NCBI GenBank assembly: GCA_937858995.1
Contig: CALLZC010000137.1
Coordinates: forward strand, 1-32,178
Direction of reading: 5' to 3'
Length of the DNA: 32,178 nt
Source: an uncultured Nostocoides sp.
GTDB lineage: Bacteria; Actinomycetota; Actinomycetes; Actinomycetales; Dermatophilaceae
The stretch's first letter is position 1; each line of letters starts with the position of its first letter. Under the pieces are notes generated by a model, which ran no database searches, was not told the origin of the DNA, and worked only from the letters and a program-made list of their open reading frames with translations. The position numbers and the translations under genes were made by a program. Positions 16,345-24,126 of this stretch are shown in pieces.

Positions 16345-17178
16345 ATGTTCGGCCGCGAACGTCTAGAGGCCAAGTCAGCTGATCAGGTTCGCGCCATGCG
16401 GGCCGCCGGTCTGGTGGTGGCGGGCGCTTTGGAGATGCTGCGCACTACCGTGACCGCTGGAGTGACGACACTGGACCTCGACCGGCTCGCGGAGACCTAT
16501 ATCCGCGACCACGGCGGTCGGCCGAGCTTCGCGGAGGTGCCGGGCTACCGGCATACCCTGTGCACCTCGACCAACGAGGAAATCGTCCACGGAATCCCGG
16601 GATCCCGGGTCCTGGTCGACGGCGACCTGCTGTCGATCGACTGCGGGGCCATCGTGGGGGGCTGGCACGGTGATGCGGCGATCTCCCTGATCGTCGGCGG
16701 CCGGGAGGCGGCGCGGCCGGCCGACCTGCAGCTCATGGACGCCACCGAGGACTCGCTGTGGGCGGGTATCGGGGCGCTGCGCGTCGGGCGGGATCTCTTC
16801 GAGGTCGGCGCGGCGATCGAAGAATCGATCACCGCCGCGGGGGAGCGCTTCGGGCGGGAGTTCGGGATCGTCGAGGACTATGTCGGGCACGGAATCGGCC
16901 GGGAGATGCACATGCCCCCGAATGTCCCGAACTACTCCGTCAAGAGCCGTGGACCGACCGTGCGCCATGCCTGCACGGTCGCCATCGAACCCATGATCAC
17001 CCTGGGCGCCCAGGACAACGAGGTGCTGGCTGACCAGTGGACGGTCGTCACTCGCGACGGTGAGCGCGCCAGTCACTGGGAGCACACGGTCGCCGCCCAC
17101 AACGGCGGGCTCTGGGTGCTCACCGCTCTGGACGGCGGCGCCGCACGCCTCGGCAGCGCCTACGCCCCCCTGACCTAA
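16345..17178 (+). CDS. map: Methionine aminopeptidase, type I
   Basis: Removes the initiator methionine from nascent proteins. 277 aa with the pita-bread fold. Metal ligands are visible: D99 in LLSIDCGA and D110 in WHGDAAIS, the histidine of YVGHGIGREMH, the glutamate of VAIEPMITLG and the glutamate of WEHTVA; H82 in EIVHGIP is the substrate-side histidine. The ATG at 16345 is chosen because the frame upstream runs inside adk. Only 19 bases separate it from adk. The gene is followed by repeats and a large palindrome. Confidence 0.96.
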   Translation: MFGRERLEAKSADQVRAMRAAGLVVAGALEMLRTTVTAGVTTLDLDRLAETYIRDHGGRPSFAEVPGYRHTLCTSTNEEIVHGIPGSRVLVDGDLLSIDCGAIVGGWHGDAAISLIVGGREAARPADLQLMDATEDSLWAGIGALRVGRDLFEVGAAIEESITAAGERFGREFGIVEDYVGHGIGREMHMPPNVPNYSVKSRGPTVRHACTVAIEPMITLGAQDNEVLADQWTVVTRDGERASHWEHTVAAHNGGLWVLTALDGGAARLGSAYAPLT

Positions 17179-17190
17179 CCTCTGCCGCCC

Positions 17191-17240
17191 GGCCCCCTGA
17201 TCTGCCCTGGCCCCCTGATCTGCCCTGGCCCCCTGATCCA
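17191..17240. repeat. Tandem 18-bp repeats after map
   Basis: GGCCCCCTGATCTGCCCT occurs at 17191-17208 and again at 17209-17226, then a partial copy at 17227-17240. The motif AACCTCTGC flanks the array on both sides (17178-17186 and 17240-17248). The array is just before the palindrome. Confidence 0.85.
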
Positions 17241-17257
17241 ACCTCTGCTAGCAGCAG

Positions 17258-17301
17258 CTGCGCTCAGGTCCACAGGATGCATCCTGTGGACCTGAGCGCA
17301 G
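17258..17301. terminator. Perfect 44-bp palindrome, probable terminator of secY-adk-map
   Basis: Left arm 17258-17279 (CTGCGCTCAGGTCCACAGGATG) is the exact reverse complement of 17280-17301, with no spacer; the centre is ATGCAT. As RNA it gives a hairpin of about 20 bp. No T tract follows. It is 79 bases after map and 30 before the next gene, so that gene's promoter must lie in or before it, or transcription must read through. Confidence 0.7.
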
Positions 17302-17331
17302 GGTGTGCTGAGTTGGCTGCGGGGCGGCACA

Positions 17332-18390
17332 ATGCGGCGTATGCGGTTCGACTCCACCTTTGCCGGTGCCCCGGCCGATGTCGCCGCCGCGGTGGCGGCG
17401 GCGCAGGACGCTGGGTATGACGGGCTGACCATCGCCGAGTTGCGTCACGATCCCTTCGTGGTCGCCACCCTGGCGTGCGCGGTTCCCGCGCGGTTGCGGA
17501 TCGGGACGGGCGTGGCCATCGCCTTCGCCCGCTCCCCGATGACCGTCGCCCAGTCCGCCTGGGACCTGCACCGGCTCAGCGACGGGCGTTTCGAGCTCGG
17601 GCTCGGCAGCCAGATCGAGCCGCACATCACCAAGCGGTTCTCGATGCCGTGGGGCCAGCCGGCCGCAAGGATGCGCGAGTACATCGCGGCGGTCCGAGCG
17701 ATCTGGGCCGCCTGGCAGGACGGGACCCGGCTGACCTTCCGCGGCGAGTTCTACACCCACACGCTGATGACCCCGATGTTCAACCCCGGCCCGCTGACGG
17801 TGCCGCCACCGCGGATCCAGCTCGCCGCCGTTGGACCGCTGATGATCGCCGTCGCTGCCCAAGCCGCCGACGGCCTGATCGTGCACCCGTTCACGACGCA
17901 CGGTTACCTCACCGAGGTGATCACACCGCTCGTGGAGCGCCACCTGTCAGGCCGCGACCGGGGTGCCTTCGAACTCAACGGGCAGGTAATGGTCGCCACC
18001 GGGGCGAACGAGCGGGAGGAACGCAGCGCCGTCGAAGAGGTCAAGGCGCAGCTGGCGTTCTATGGCTCGACCCCGGCATACCGCCCGGTGTGGGAGCACC
18101 ACGGGCTCGGCGCGCTGGGCGATGAGCTCAACCGGCTCTCCAAGCGCGGGTTGTGGCACGAGATGGCCGGGCTCATCGACGATGCGACCTTTGACCACTT
18201 CGCGGTGCGCGGGACCCCCGAGGAAGCCGGCGCCGAACTCGCCCGTCGGTATGCGGGTCGCTTCGACCGGCTCGCACCGACCCTGATGGGTCCGCACGGC
18301 CCGGCGCTCGCGGCGCGGGTGATCGCCGGCGCTCGGAATGCGCCGCACCCGGGGCGCGTTACCCCCACCGGACCCCGACCCCCTGAGTAG
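17332..18390 (+). CDS. LLM-class (luciferase-like) F420-dependent oxidoreductase
   Basis: A TIM-barrel flavin/F420-dependent oxidoreductase of 352 aa. Seen: N-terminal RFDSTFAGAPADVAAAVAAA, GYDGLTIAELRHDPFV, LRIGTGVAIAFARSPMTVAQ, GRFELGLGSQIEPHITKRFS and a late GTPEEAGAEL segment, matching the TIGR03617-type branch common in actinobacteria. The substrate is unknown; these enzymes use reduced deazaflavin F420 for hydride transfers. ATG 17332 has GGGGCGG 4 bases upstream; ATG 17341 is an alternative. The thioredoxin gene starts 13 bases after the stop, suggesting a transcriptional pair. Confidence 0.85.
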   Translation: MRRMRFDSTFAGAPADVAAAVAAAQDAGYDGLTIAELRHDPFVVATLACAVPARLRIGTGVAIAFARSPMTVAQSAWDLHRLSDGRFELGLGSQIEPHITKRFSMPWGQPAARMREYIAAVRAIWAAWQDGTRLTFRGEFYTHTLMTPMFNPGPLTVPPPRIQLAAVGPLMIAVAAQAADGLIVHPFTTHGYLTEVITPLVERHLSGRDRGAFELNGQVMVATGANEREERSAVEEVKAQLAFYGSTPAYRPVWEHHGLGALGDELNRLSKRGLWHEMAGLIDDATFDHFAVRGTPEEAGAELARRYAGRFDRLAPTLMGPHGPALAARVIAGARNAPHPGRVTPTGPRPPE

Positions 18391-18403
18391 GAAAGCTGCC
18401 TCG

Positions 18404-18769
18404 ATGGCCACGCGCAACCTCACCACCGCTGACATCCAGTCCACCATCGTGGACAACGACATCGTGCTCGTCGACTTCTGGGCCGCCTGGTGTGGCCCGT
18501 GCCGCCAGTTCGGTCCGGTCTTCGAGAAGGCCTCGGACGCCCACCCCGACATCGTCTTCGGCAAGATCGACACCGAGGCCGAGCAGGCCCTGGCCGCCCA
18601 GCTCAACATCACCTCCATCCCCACGCTGATGGCCTTCCGCGAGGGCATCCTCGTTTTCAATCAGGCCGGAGCGCTCCCGGCGGCCGGCCTGAATCAGGTC
18701 ATCGAGGCCGTGCAGGGGCTGGACATGGAGCAGGTGCGCAGCCAACTCCTCCCCATCGCAGAGGACTGA
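18404..18769 (+). CDS. Thioredoxin
   Basis: A 121-aa cytosolic thiol-disulfide reductant. The active site WCGPC has cysteines at residues 30 and 33, after VLVDFWAA; the cis-proline loop ITSIPTLMAF follows. No signal peptide. ATG 18404 has AGGAAAG 9 bases upstream. It may be cotranscribed with the LLM oxidoreductase 13 bases upstream. There is no adjacent thioredoxin reductase. It could be a secondary thioredoxin rather than the main trxA. Confidence 0.93.
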   Translation: MATRNLTTADIQSTIVDNDIVLVDFWAAWCGPCRQFGPVFEKASDAHPDIVFGKIDTEAEQALAAQLNITSIPTLMAFREGILVFNQAGALPAAGLNQVIEAVQGLDMEQVRSQLLPIAED

Positions 18770-18829
18770 GTCTCTAGCAGGCCGCCGTCGTTAACGGACT
18801 GCTTCGACAACCGGGACACCTCCTCTGGC

Positions 18830-18847
18830 GTCGTCAGTGATGACGAC
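18830..18847 (+). promoter_or_regulatory. Small hairpin before the VanW-family gene
   Basis: GTCGTCA (18830-18836) and TGACGAC (18841-18847) form a perfect 7-bp stem with loop GTGA (a GNRA tetraloop in RNA), ending 22 bases before the vanW start and 7 before its Shine-Dalgarno. It may insulate the ribosome site or protect the mRNA end; it also argues against a GTG start at 18837. Confidence 0.45.
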
Positions 18848-18869
18848 ACAAACAAGGGGGGGTGTTCGG

Positions 18870-19721
18870 ATGACTACTCCAGAACGCGAGGCGCGGCGGG
18901 CGCCTGCCGAGCGCGCGGCGCGCACCCTGGCCGGGCCGGCATACCGCCGAATCAAACGCGAATGGCAGTGGCGCCGCTGTGGAGCGGATCTGTCCCTCGC
19001 CTGCGGCGACCCGTCCGGCTTTCCGTATGCCGTGACCAGCCACGCCTCGCCCATGCTCCGGCAGTTGCAGGGGCTCCCGATGCAGCTCCAGCACACCAAG
19101 ATCACCAATCTGCGCCTGGCCGTCGCACCCCTGGACGGGCGGGTTCTGCGTCCGGGCCAGCGGCTCTCCTTCTGGAAATTCGTCGGCAACCCCTCGGCCA
19201 AGCGGGGCTTCCTCGACGGTGTCGTCCTGCACGACGGCGTGCTTCGACCCGGCGTCGGCGGCGGCCTGTGTCAGCTCACGAACCTCATCTACTGGATGAC
19301 GCTGCACACCCCGCTGACCGTGGTGGAGCGCTGGCGGCATACGTATGACGTCTTCCCCGACAATGCGCGCACCCAACCCTTCGCCTCCGGAGCCACCTGC
19401 GCCTACCCGGCCCTGGACCTGCAGATCGAGAACCGGACGGCCACGGCATACCGGCTCTCGCTGACGGTGGGGGAGAGCCACCTGAGCGGGGCCTGGTCCA
19501 GCGATCGGCCGGTGCGCGAGAGCTACCGGCTCTATGAGGCGGTTCACGTCATCACCACCGATGGCCCCGGCGTCTACATGCGCCGCAACGTCATACGGCG
19601 CAAGGTCCTGGATCTAGATGGCGCCGAGCTGGGCGACGAACTGGTGAGCGAGAATCATGCCCAGATGATGTATGAGCCGTTCCTGCCGCCCGCGCCGGTG
19701 CGCCGCGGCCTAGGCTCCTAA
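18870..19721 (+). CDS. VanW family protein
   Basis: A 283-aa protein of the VanW family, named after an accessory gene of the vanB vancomycin cluster but of unproven biochemical function. The VanW core is clear: SFWKFVGNPSAKRGFLDGVV followed by GVGGGLCQLTNLIYWMTLHT (about residues 107-150), and WRHTYDVFPDNARTQPFASGA. No signal peptide is evident, and no other van genes are present, so there is no reason to call it resistance. ATG 18870 follows AAGGGGGG by 7 bases. Family members with a YoaR/peptidoglycan-binding module suggest wall-related roles; this one lacks such a module. Confidence 0.85.
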   Translation: MTTPEREARRAPAERAARTLAGPAYRRIKREWQWRRCGADLSLACGDPSGFPYAVTSHASPMLRQLQGLPMQLQHTKITNLRLAVAPLDGRVLRPGQRLSFWKFVGNPSAKRGFLDGVVLHDGVLRPGVGGGLCQLTNLIYWMTLHTPLTVVERWRHTYDVFPDNARTQPFASGATCAYPALDLQIENRTATAYRLSLTVGESHLSGAWSSDRPVRESYRLYEAVHVITTDGPGVYMRRNVIRRKVLDLDGAELGDELVSENHAQMMYEPFLPPAPVRRGLGS

Positions 19722-19777
19722 CTCGCCCGAGGGGTCCGCGGTGGGCCCGCGATTTCGGGGTTGCGCCCGTCCTCGCG

Positions 19778-19783
19778 TAGGAT
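19778..19783 (+). promoter_or_regulatory. Candidate -10 of the infA promoter
   Basis: TAGGAT, with a weak TTCGGG (19754-19759) 18 bases upstream as -35. Transcription would start near 19790, leaving a leader of about 105 bases before infA. A short stem, CGCGG (19737-19741) with CCGCG (19747-19751), lies just upstream and may end vanW transcription. Confidence 0.35.
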
Positions 19784-19894
19784 GAGGGGTCGGTCACGTG
19801 TGTGCGTGCGCCTCGCATGTGCTCCATGTGGCCGATTTCGTATGGCCGCCCCCAACCCAGCGGGGTCGGTCGCCAACCAGGATTGACGGAGGAT

Positions 19895-20116
19895 ATGGCC
19901 AAGAAGGACGGTGTCATCGAGGTCGAGGGCACGATCGTCGAAGCGCTCCCCAACGCGATGTTTCGCGTGGAGCTCAGCAACGGTCACAAGGTTCTCGCTC
20001 ACATCTCGGGCAAGATGCGCCAGCACTACATCCGGATCCTCCCCGAGGACCGGGTCGTGGTGGAGCTGAGCCCGTATGACCTGACCCGCGGACGCATCGT
20101 TTTCCGTTACCGGTAG
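19895..20116 (+). CDS. infA: Translation initiation factor IF-1
   Basis: A 73-aa OB-fold protein that blocks the ribosomal A site during initiation. The sequence [20 protein letters not shown], then [20 protein letters not shown] and [20 protein letters not shown] is the full family. The start ATG follows CGGAGGA. It opens the infA-rpmJ-rpsM-rpsK-rpsD-rpoA-rplQ block, here separated from map by three unrelated genes. Confidence 0.98.
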   Translation: MAKKDGVIEVEGTIVEALPNAMFRVELSNGHKVLAHISGKMRQHYIRILPEDRVVVELSPYDLTRGRIVFRYR

Positions 20117-20179
20117 CCGCATCACCCCGGCCCTCATCAGGACTCCGGGTCACCCGCCGATCGAGAAAAGACGAAGGCA

Positions 20180-20293
20180 ATGAAGGTTCAGCCGAGCGTC
20201 AAGAAGATCTGCGACAAGTGCAAGGTCATCCGCCGCCACGGGCGCGTCATGGTGATCTGCGACAACCAGCGCCACAAGCAGCGCCAGGGCTGA
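20180..20293 (+). CDS. rpmJ: Ribosomal protein L36, zinc-binding type (bL36)
   Basis: A 37-aa protein ([20 protein letters not shown], ending RHKQRQG). Zinc ligands C11, C14, C27 and H32 are present, so this is the zinc-dependent form. It follows infA by 63 bases. ATG 20180 is preceded by a purine-rich stretch (GAAAAGACGAAGG). Confidence 0.96.
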   Translation: MKVQPSVKKICDKCKVIRRHGRVMVICDNQRHKQRQG

Positions 20294-20380
20294 TCGCACG
20301 CACGAGCCGCAGGGCTTCGAAGCGACAACTGAAGACACGTTTTACGCAGCACCCGACCCCCGCATCTGGCGGGACGTCAC

Positions 20381-20400
20381 CCCCGGCCCGGAGGCTGGGG
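20381..20400 (+). promoter_or_regulatory. Hairpin in the rpmJ-rpsM spacer
   Basis: CCCCGGCC (20381-20388) pairs with GGCTGGGG (20393-20400), one G-U, loop CGGA. It is the main structure in the 196-base gap between rpmJ and rpsM, which also contains one CGGCATAC copy (20412-20419). It may be an attenuator or a processing site; no clear promoter was seen. Confidence 0.4.
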
Positions 20401-20489
20401 ACGGGATGGCACGGCATACGAGTTCGTGAACAACCACCCGACCGGCGCTGCTCCACTACCTCCGGCGAACAGAAAAGGAAAGCCATCCC

Positions 20490-20867
20490 ATGGCTCGTCT
20501 TGTAGGAGTTGACCTGCCGCGCGACAAGCGCGTCGAGGTCGCCCTGACCTACATCTTCGGTGTGGGTCGCACGACCTCGCAGCAGGCCCTGGCCGCCACG
20601 GGCGTTGACCCGTCGGTGCGCGTCAAGGACCTGGTCGACGACCAATTGGTCGCGCTGCGTGACTACCTCGAAGCGAACGTGAAGTTCGAGGGTGACCTGC
20701 GTCGAGAGATCGCTTCGGATATCCGGCGCAAGGTGGAGATCGGCTCGTATGAGGGCCTGCGCCACCGCAAGGGTCTGCCGGTTCGCGGTCAGCGGACCAA
20801 GACCAATGCCCGCACCCGCAAGGGCCCCAAGCGCACCGTCGCCGGTAAGAAGAAGGCTGGTAAGTAA
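20490..20867 (+). CDS. rpsM: Ribosomal protein S13 (uS13)
   Basis: Small-subunit head protein contacting L5 and the P-site tRNA. 125 aa: [40 protein letters not shown], and the basic tail [20 protein letters not shown] with [23 protein letters not shown] lies before the ATG. It overlaps rpsK by one base (TAATG). Confidence 0.98.
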   Translation: MARLVGVDLPRDKRVEVALTYIFGVGRTTSQQALAATGVDPSVRVKDLVDDQLVALRDYLEANVKFEGDLRREIASDIRRKVEIGSYEGLRHRKGLPVRGQRTKTNARTRKGPKRTVAGKKKAGK

Positions 20868-21265
20868 TGCCCCCCAAGGCACGTGCGACGAGCAAGGTCC
20901 GTCGCAAGGTCAAGAAGAACGTCGCCGTGGGCCAGGCCCACATCAAGAGCACGTTCAACAACACCATCATCTCCATCACCGACCCCAGTGGTGCGGTGAT
21001 CTCGTGGGCTTCCGCCGGCCAGGTCGGCTTCAAGGGCTCGCGCAAGTCCACCCCGTATGCCGCTCAGATGGCTGCCGAGGCCTGCGCCCGGCGTGCCATG
21101 GAGCACGGCATGAAGAAGGTCGACGTCTTCGTCAAGGGACCGGGCTCGGGTCGCGAGACCGCCATCCGCTCCCTCACCGCCGCCGGACTGGAGGTCGGTG
21201 CCATCTCCGATGTCACCCCCAGCCCCCACAACGGTGTCCGCCCGCCCAAGCGCCGCCGCGTCTGA
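20867..21265 (+). CDS. rpsK: Ribosomal protein S11 (uS11)
   Basis: Platform protein of the small subunit near the mRNA exit. 132 aa. [57 protein letters not shown] and [19 protein letters not shown] are diagnostic. Its start overlaps the rpsM stop. rpsD follows after 30 bases. Confidence 0.98.
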   Translation: MPPKARATSKVRRKVKKNVAVGQAHIKSTFNNTIISITDPSGAVISWASAGQVGFKGSRKSTPYAAQMAAEACARRAMEHGMKKVDVFVKGPGSGRETAIRSLTAAGLEVGAISDVTPSPHNGVRPPKRRRV

Positions 21266-21295
21266 GCCTGCACTGAATCGGAGAATGAACTAGTC

Positions 21296-21904
21296 ATGGC
21301 TCGCTACACCGGCCCCATCACCAAGAAGTCCCGCCGCTACAAGCTCGACCTCGTCGGCGGCGACAAGAACTTCGAACTGCGTCCCTTCCCGCCCGGCCAG
21401 CACGGTCGCCGCCGCATCCAGGAGAAGGAGTACCTCACTCAGCTCCAGGAGAAGCAGCGCGCCCGTTTCACCTATGGCGTGATGGAGAAGCAGTTCCGTC
21501 GCTACTACGAGGAGGCGGCCACCCGTCCCGGTCAGACGGGTCACAACCTGCTGACCATCCTCGAATCCCGACTCGACAATGTCATCTACCGCGCCGGTCT
21601 GGCCCGCACGCGGCGTCACGCACGGCAGCTGGTGACCCACGGTCACTTCGAGGTCAATGGCGTGCGCGTGGATGTGCCCTCCTACCGCGTGGAGCAGTAC
21701 GACATCATCACGGTCCGCAAGCAGTCGATCGAGGCGTTCCCGTTCCAGCTGGCCCGGGAAACCTATGGGGATCGCCCCGTCCCGGCCTGGCTGCAGGTCG
21801 TTCCGGGCACCCTGCAGATCCTCGTTCACCAGCTGCCCGTTCGGGAGCAGATCGACAGCCAGCTCACCGAGCAGCTGATCGTCGAGCTCTACAGCAAGAA
21901 CTAA
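21296..21904 (+). CDS. rpsD: Ribosomal protein S4 (uS4)
   Basis: Assembly-nucleating 16S protein that acts in decoding fidelity. 202 aa. N-terminal MARYTGPITKKSRRYKLDL lacks the zinc-binding cysteines found in some S4 proteins, and the whole protein has no cysteine. The S4 RNA-binding domain (LESRLDNVIYRAGLARTRRH, then ARQLVTHGHFEVNGVRVDVP) lies at about residues 90-130. A strong hairpin follows its stop. Confidence 0.97.
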   Translation: MARYTGPITKKSRRYKLDLVGGDKNFELRPFPPGQHGRRRIQEKEYLTQLQEKQRARFTYGVMEKQFRRYYEEAATRPGQTGHNLLTILESRLDNVIYRAGLARTRRHARQLVTHGHFEVNGVRVDVPSYRVEQYDIITVRKQSIEAFPFQLARETYGDRPVPAWLQVVPGTLQILVHQLPVREQIDSQLTEQLIVELYSKN

Positions 21905-21915
21905 CCCACGCGCCG

Positions 21916-21947
21916 GTGTCGCCACCCGCGCGAGCGGGTGGCGACAC
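21916..21947 (+). terminator. Hairpin between rpsD and rpoA
   Basis: A perfect 14-bp stem, GTGTCGCCACCCGC (21916-21929) with its complement at 21934-21947, closed by loop GCGA, a GNRA tetraloop. It begins 12 bases after the rpsD stop. No T tract. It probably acts as a partial terminator or mRNA-stabilising end that sets rpoA expression relative to the ribosomal genes. Confidence 0.65.
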
Positions 21948-22054
21948 AGGCGTCGAGGGTGCCGAGCGCGGCGGACGGATGCTGCGCCCGGGGCCGGACC
22001 ACCCGGCATACGAAGGCATCAAATAGTGGGTGCCTGTCGAGAAAGAAGAAATCA

Positions 22055-23080
22055 GTGCTTATTGCACAGCGTCCCCTTCTGTCCGAGGAAGTCGTCGCCG
22101 ACAACCGCAGTCGGTTCGTCATCGAGCCGCTCGAGCCCGGCTTCGGCTACACCCTGGGCAACTCCCTGCGTCGCACGCTCTTGTCGAGCATCCCCGGCGC
22201 GGCCGTGACCAGCATCCGCATCGACGGCGTGCTGCACGAGTTCTCCACGATCCCTGGGGTCAAGGAAGACGTCACCGAGATCATCCTGAATATCAAGGGC
22301 CTGGTCGTCTCCTCCGAGGAGGACGAGCCCGTGGTGATGTACCTGCGCAAGCAGGGCGCCGGGGCCGTCACGGCCGCCGACATCGCCCCGCCGGCCGGGG
22401 TCGAGATCCACAACCCCGGACTGCACATCGCGACCCTGAACGACAAGGGCACGATGGAGATGGAGCTGACCGTCGAGCGCGGCCGCGGCTACGTCTCGGC
22501 CCAGCAGAACAAGTCGGGCGACCAGGAGATCGGTCGGATCCCCGTCGACTCCATCTATTCGCCGGTCTTGGCAGTGACCTACAAGGTCGAGGCCACCCGT
22601 GTCGAGCAGCGCACCGACTTCGACAAGCTCATCGTCGACGTCGAGACCAAGAACTCGATGGCGCCGCGTGATGCCATGGCCTCCGCGGGCAAGACCCTGG
22701 TGGAGCTCTTCGGCCTGGCCCGTGAGCTCAATGTCGAGGCCGAGGGCATCGAGATGGGTCCCTCCCCGACGGATGCGGCGCTGGCGGCCGACCTCGCCCT
22801 GCCGATCGAGGACCTCGATTTGACCGTACGGTCCTACAACTGCCTCAAGCGCGAGGGAATCCACAGCGTGGGTGAACTCGTGGGCCGTAGCGAGGCGGAC
22901 CTGCTGGACATCCGCAACTTCGGCACCAAGTCCATCGATGAGGTCAAGGCCAAGCTGCACAGCATGGGCCTGGGCCTGAAGGACAGCCCGCCCGGATTCG
23001 ACCCGTCCGCCCTCGGCGAGCGCTTCGATGGCTTCGACGAGGACGACGACTTGTCCTTCGCCGAAGACGAGCAGCTCTGA
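22055..23080 (+). CDS. rpoA: RNA polymerase alpha subunit
   Basis: Scaffold for polymerase assembly and activator/UP-element contact. 341 aa. The N-terminal assembly domain holds [20 protein letters not shown] and [20 protein letters not shown]; the C-terminal domain (about residues 245-310) holds the helix-hairpin-helix-like [20 protein letters not shown] and [19 protein letters not shown]. The tail is acidic, as in other actinobacteria. GTG 22055 gives the family start [12 protein letters not shown]. The ribosome site is weak (AAGAAG). A CGGCATAC copy is 51 bases upstream. Confidence 0.98.
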   Translation: MLIAQRPLLSEEVVADNRSRFVIEPLEPGFGYTLGNSLRRTLLSSIPGAAVTSIRIDGVLHEFSTIPGVKEDVTEIILNIKGLVVSSEEDEPVVMYLRKQGAGAVTAADIAPPAGVEIHNPGLHIATLNDKGTMEMELTVERGRGYVSAQQNKSGDQEIGRIPVDSIYSPVLAVTYKVEATRVEQRTDFDKLIVDVETKNSMAPRDAMASAGKTLVELFGLARELNVEAEGIEMGPSPTDAALAADLALPIEDLDLTVRSYNCLKREGIHSVGELVGRSEADLLDIRNFGTKSIDEVKAKLHSMGLGLKDSPPGFDPSALGERFDGFDEDDDLSFAEDEQL

Positions 23081-23106
23081 GCGACCACCCAACCTAGGAG
23101 ATTCCC

Positions 23107-23958
23107 ATGCCTGCCCCCACAAAGGGTCCCCGCCTCGGTGGCGGCCCCGCTCACGAGCGGCTGATCCTGGCCAACCTGGCCACCGCGTTGTTCGAGCACG
23201 ACTCGATCACGACCACGGAAGCCAAGGCCAAGCGCCTGCGTCCCCTCGCCGAGCGTCTGGTGACCTTCGCCAAGCGCGGTGACCTGCACGCTCGTCGCCG
23301 GGTCATGACGGTCGTGCGTTCCAAGGGTGTCGTGCACCGCCTCTTTGTCGAGATCGCCCCGGACATGGCGCAGCGCCCCGGCGGCTACACCCGCATCACC
23401 AAGGTGGCGCCGCGCAAGGGCGACAACGCTCCGATGGCCGTCATCGAGCTCGTCCGCGAACCGCTGTCGGCCAAGCCGAAGCGCGCCGTCGTCGCCGAGG
23501 CCCAGGGCGCCACCAAGCGCGCGGCCAAGGAGAAGCGCGCCAAGGAGACCGCCAAGGAGACCGTCCCGGCGGTTGCTGCTGACCCCGTGGTCGAGATCGA
23601 CGACGCCCCCGTCGCCGACATCCAGGACGCCCCGGTGGCCGATCTGAGCGACGCCGAGCCCGTGGCCGCCACGGCCGCCGCCGGGTTTGCCGGCACTGGC
23701 GAGGCTGGCGATCAGGACGCTGGCGACGCGGACGTTGCCGTGGTCGAACTGCCGGCCGGCGCGCTCGCCCCGCTGCCCGACGGCTCCGCCCCCGAGGGTT
23801 ACCTCGTCAAGGGCAATGCGGACAGCGGCCTTTACCACGAGCCCGACGGCCAGTGGTATGACGCCACCGAGGCCGAGTTCTGGTTCGCAACGGCCGCCGA
23901 CGCGGAGGCTGCCGGCTTCCGCAAGGCCGGTTCGGCGAAGGCTGACGCCGACGACTGA
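23107..23958 (+). CDS. rplQ: Ribosomal protein L17 (bL17) with a C-terminal extra domain
   Basis: 283 aa, over twice the core family length (about 120). Residues 1-120 are ordinary L17 ([79 protein letters not shown]). Residues 121-225 are a low-complexity Ala/Asp/Val/Pro/Lys linker. Residues 228-272 form a compact motif, [18 protein letters not shown], then [20 protein letters not shown] and GF, resembling a small domain attached to various actinobacterial proteins and named sunset domain in some databases (from memory). No frame break or codon-use change was noticed, so the fusion looks genuine. AGGAG precedes the ATG. It lies 26 bases after rpoA and is the last gene of the block. Confidence 0.93.
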   Translation: MPAPTKGPRLGGGPAHERLILANLATALFEHDSITTTEAKAKRLRPLAERLVTFAKRGDLHARRRVMTVVRSKGVVHRLFVEIAPDMAQRPGGYTRITKVAPRKGDNAPMAVIELVREPLSAKPKRAVVAEAQGATKRAAKEKRAKETAKETVPAVAADPVVEIDDAPVADIQDAPVADLSDAEPVAATAAAGFAGTGEAGDQDAGDADVAVVELPAGALAPLPDGSAPEGYLVKGNADSGLYHEPDGQWYDATEAEFWFATAADAEAAGFRKAGSAKADADD

Positions 23959-23979
23959 GGCGGCACTGCCCGCTGACGA

Positions 23980-24009
23980 GGGGCCCTATACCGATCGGTA
24001 TGGGGCCCC
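23980..24009 (+). terminator. Terminator after rplQ
   Basis: GGGGCCC (23980-23986) with GGGCCCC (24003-24009), continued by TATACC with GGTATG (one T-G), makes a 13-bp stem with loop GATC. It starts 21 bases after the rplQ stop. No T tract. Confidence 0.75.
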
Positions 24010-24027
24010 GCGTCGTCTCGGGCACCG

Positions 24028-24075
24028 GATCGTGGGAGATTGCTGGGCCTGGGGCACCAGCAAGCTCCCACGATC
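24028..24075. terminator. Second large inverted repeat between rplQ and truA
   Basis: GATCGTGGGAGATTGCTGG (24028-24046) pairs with CCAGCAAGCTCCCACGATC (24057-24075) with one A/G mismatch and a 10-base loop. It is 18 bases after the first terminator and 51 before truA. It may be a second terminator in tandem or a structure in the truA leader. Confidence 0.6.
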
Positions 24076-24126
24076 TCGCCGGTTGCGGGCCCGGTCCCAT
24101 GGCAGGTCGCGGCTAGGCTCCCCACC

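Noticed and set aside
18837-18869. Alternative GTG start for the VanW-family gene
   Set aside because: It falls inside a GTGA-capped hairpin and has no ribosome site, whereas ATG 18870 follows AAGGGGGG.
18870-19721. Vancomycin resistance gene
   Set aside because: Only VanW family membership is seen; no vanA/B ligase, vanH, vanX or two-component genes are present, and VanW homologues are widespread in non-resistant bacteria.
20412-20424. Resemblance of ACGGCATACGAG to the Illumina P7 oligo, raising the idea that the CGGCATAC repeats are adapter residue
   Set aside because: The 22 copies have different flanks, most lie in frame inside conserved genes and none continues into adapter sequence; the copy at 32169 inside the real adapter was not counted. 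The match to P7 is coincidental, though adapter trimmers may cut reads there.
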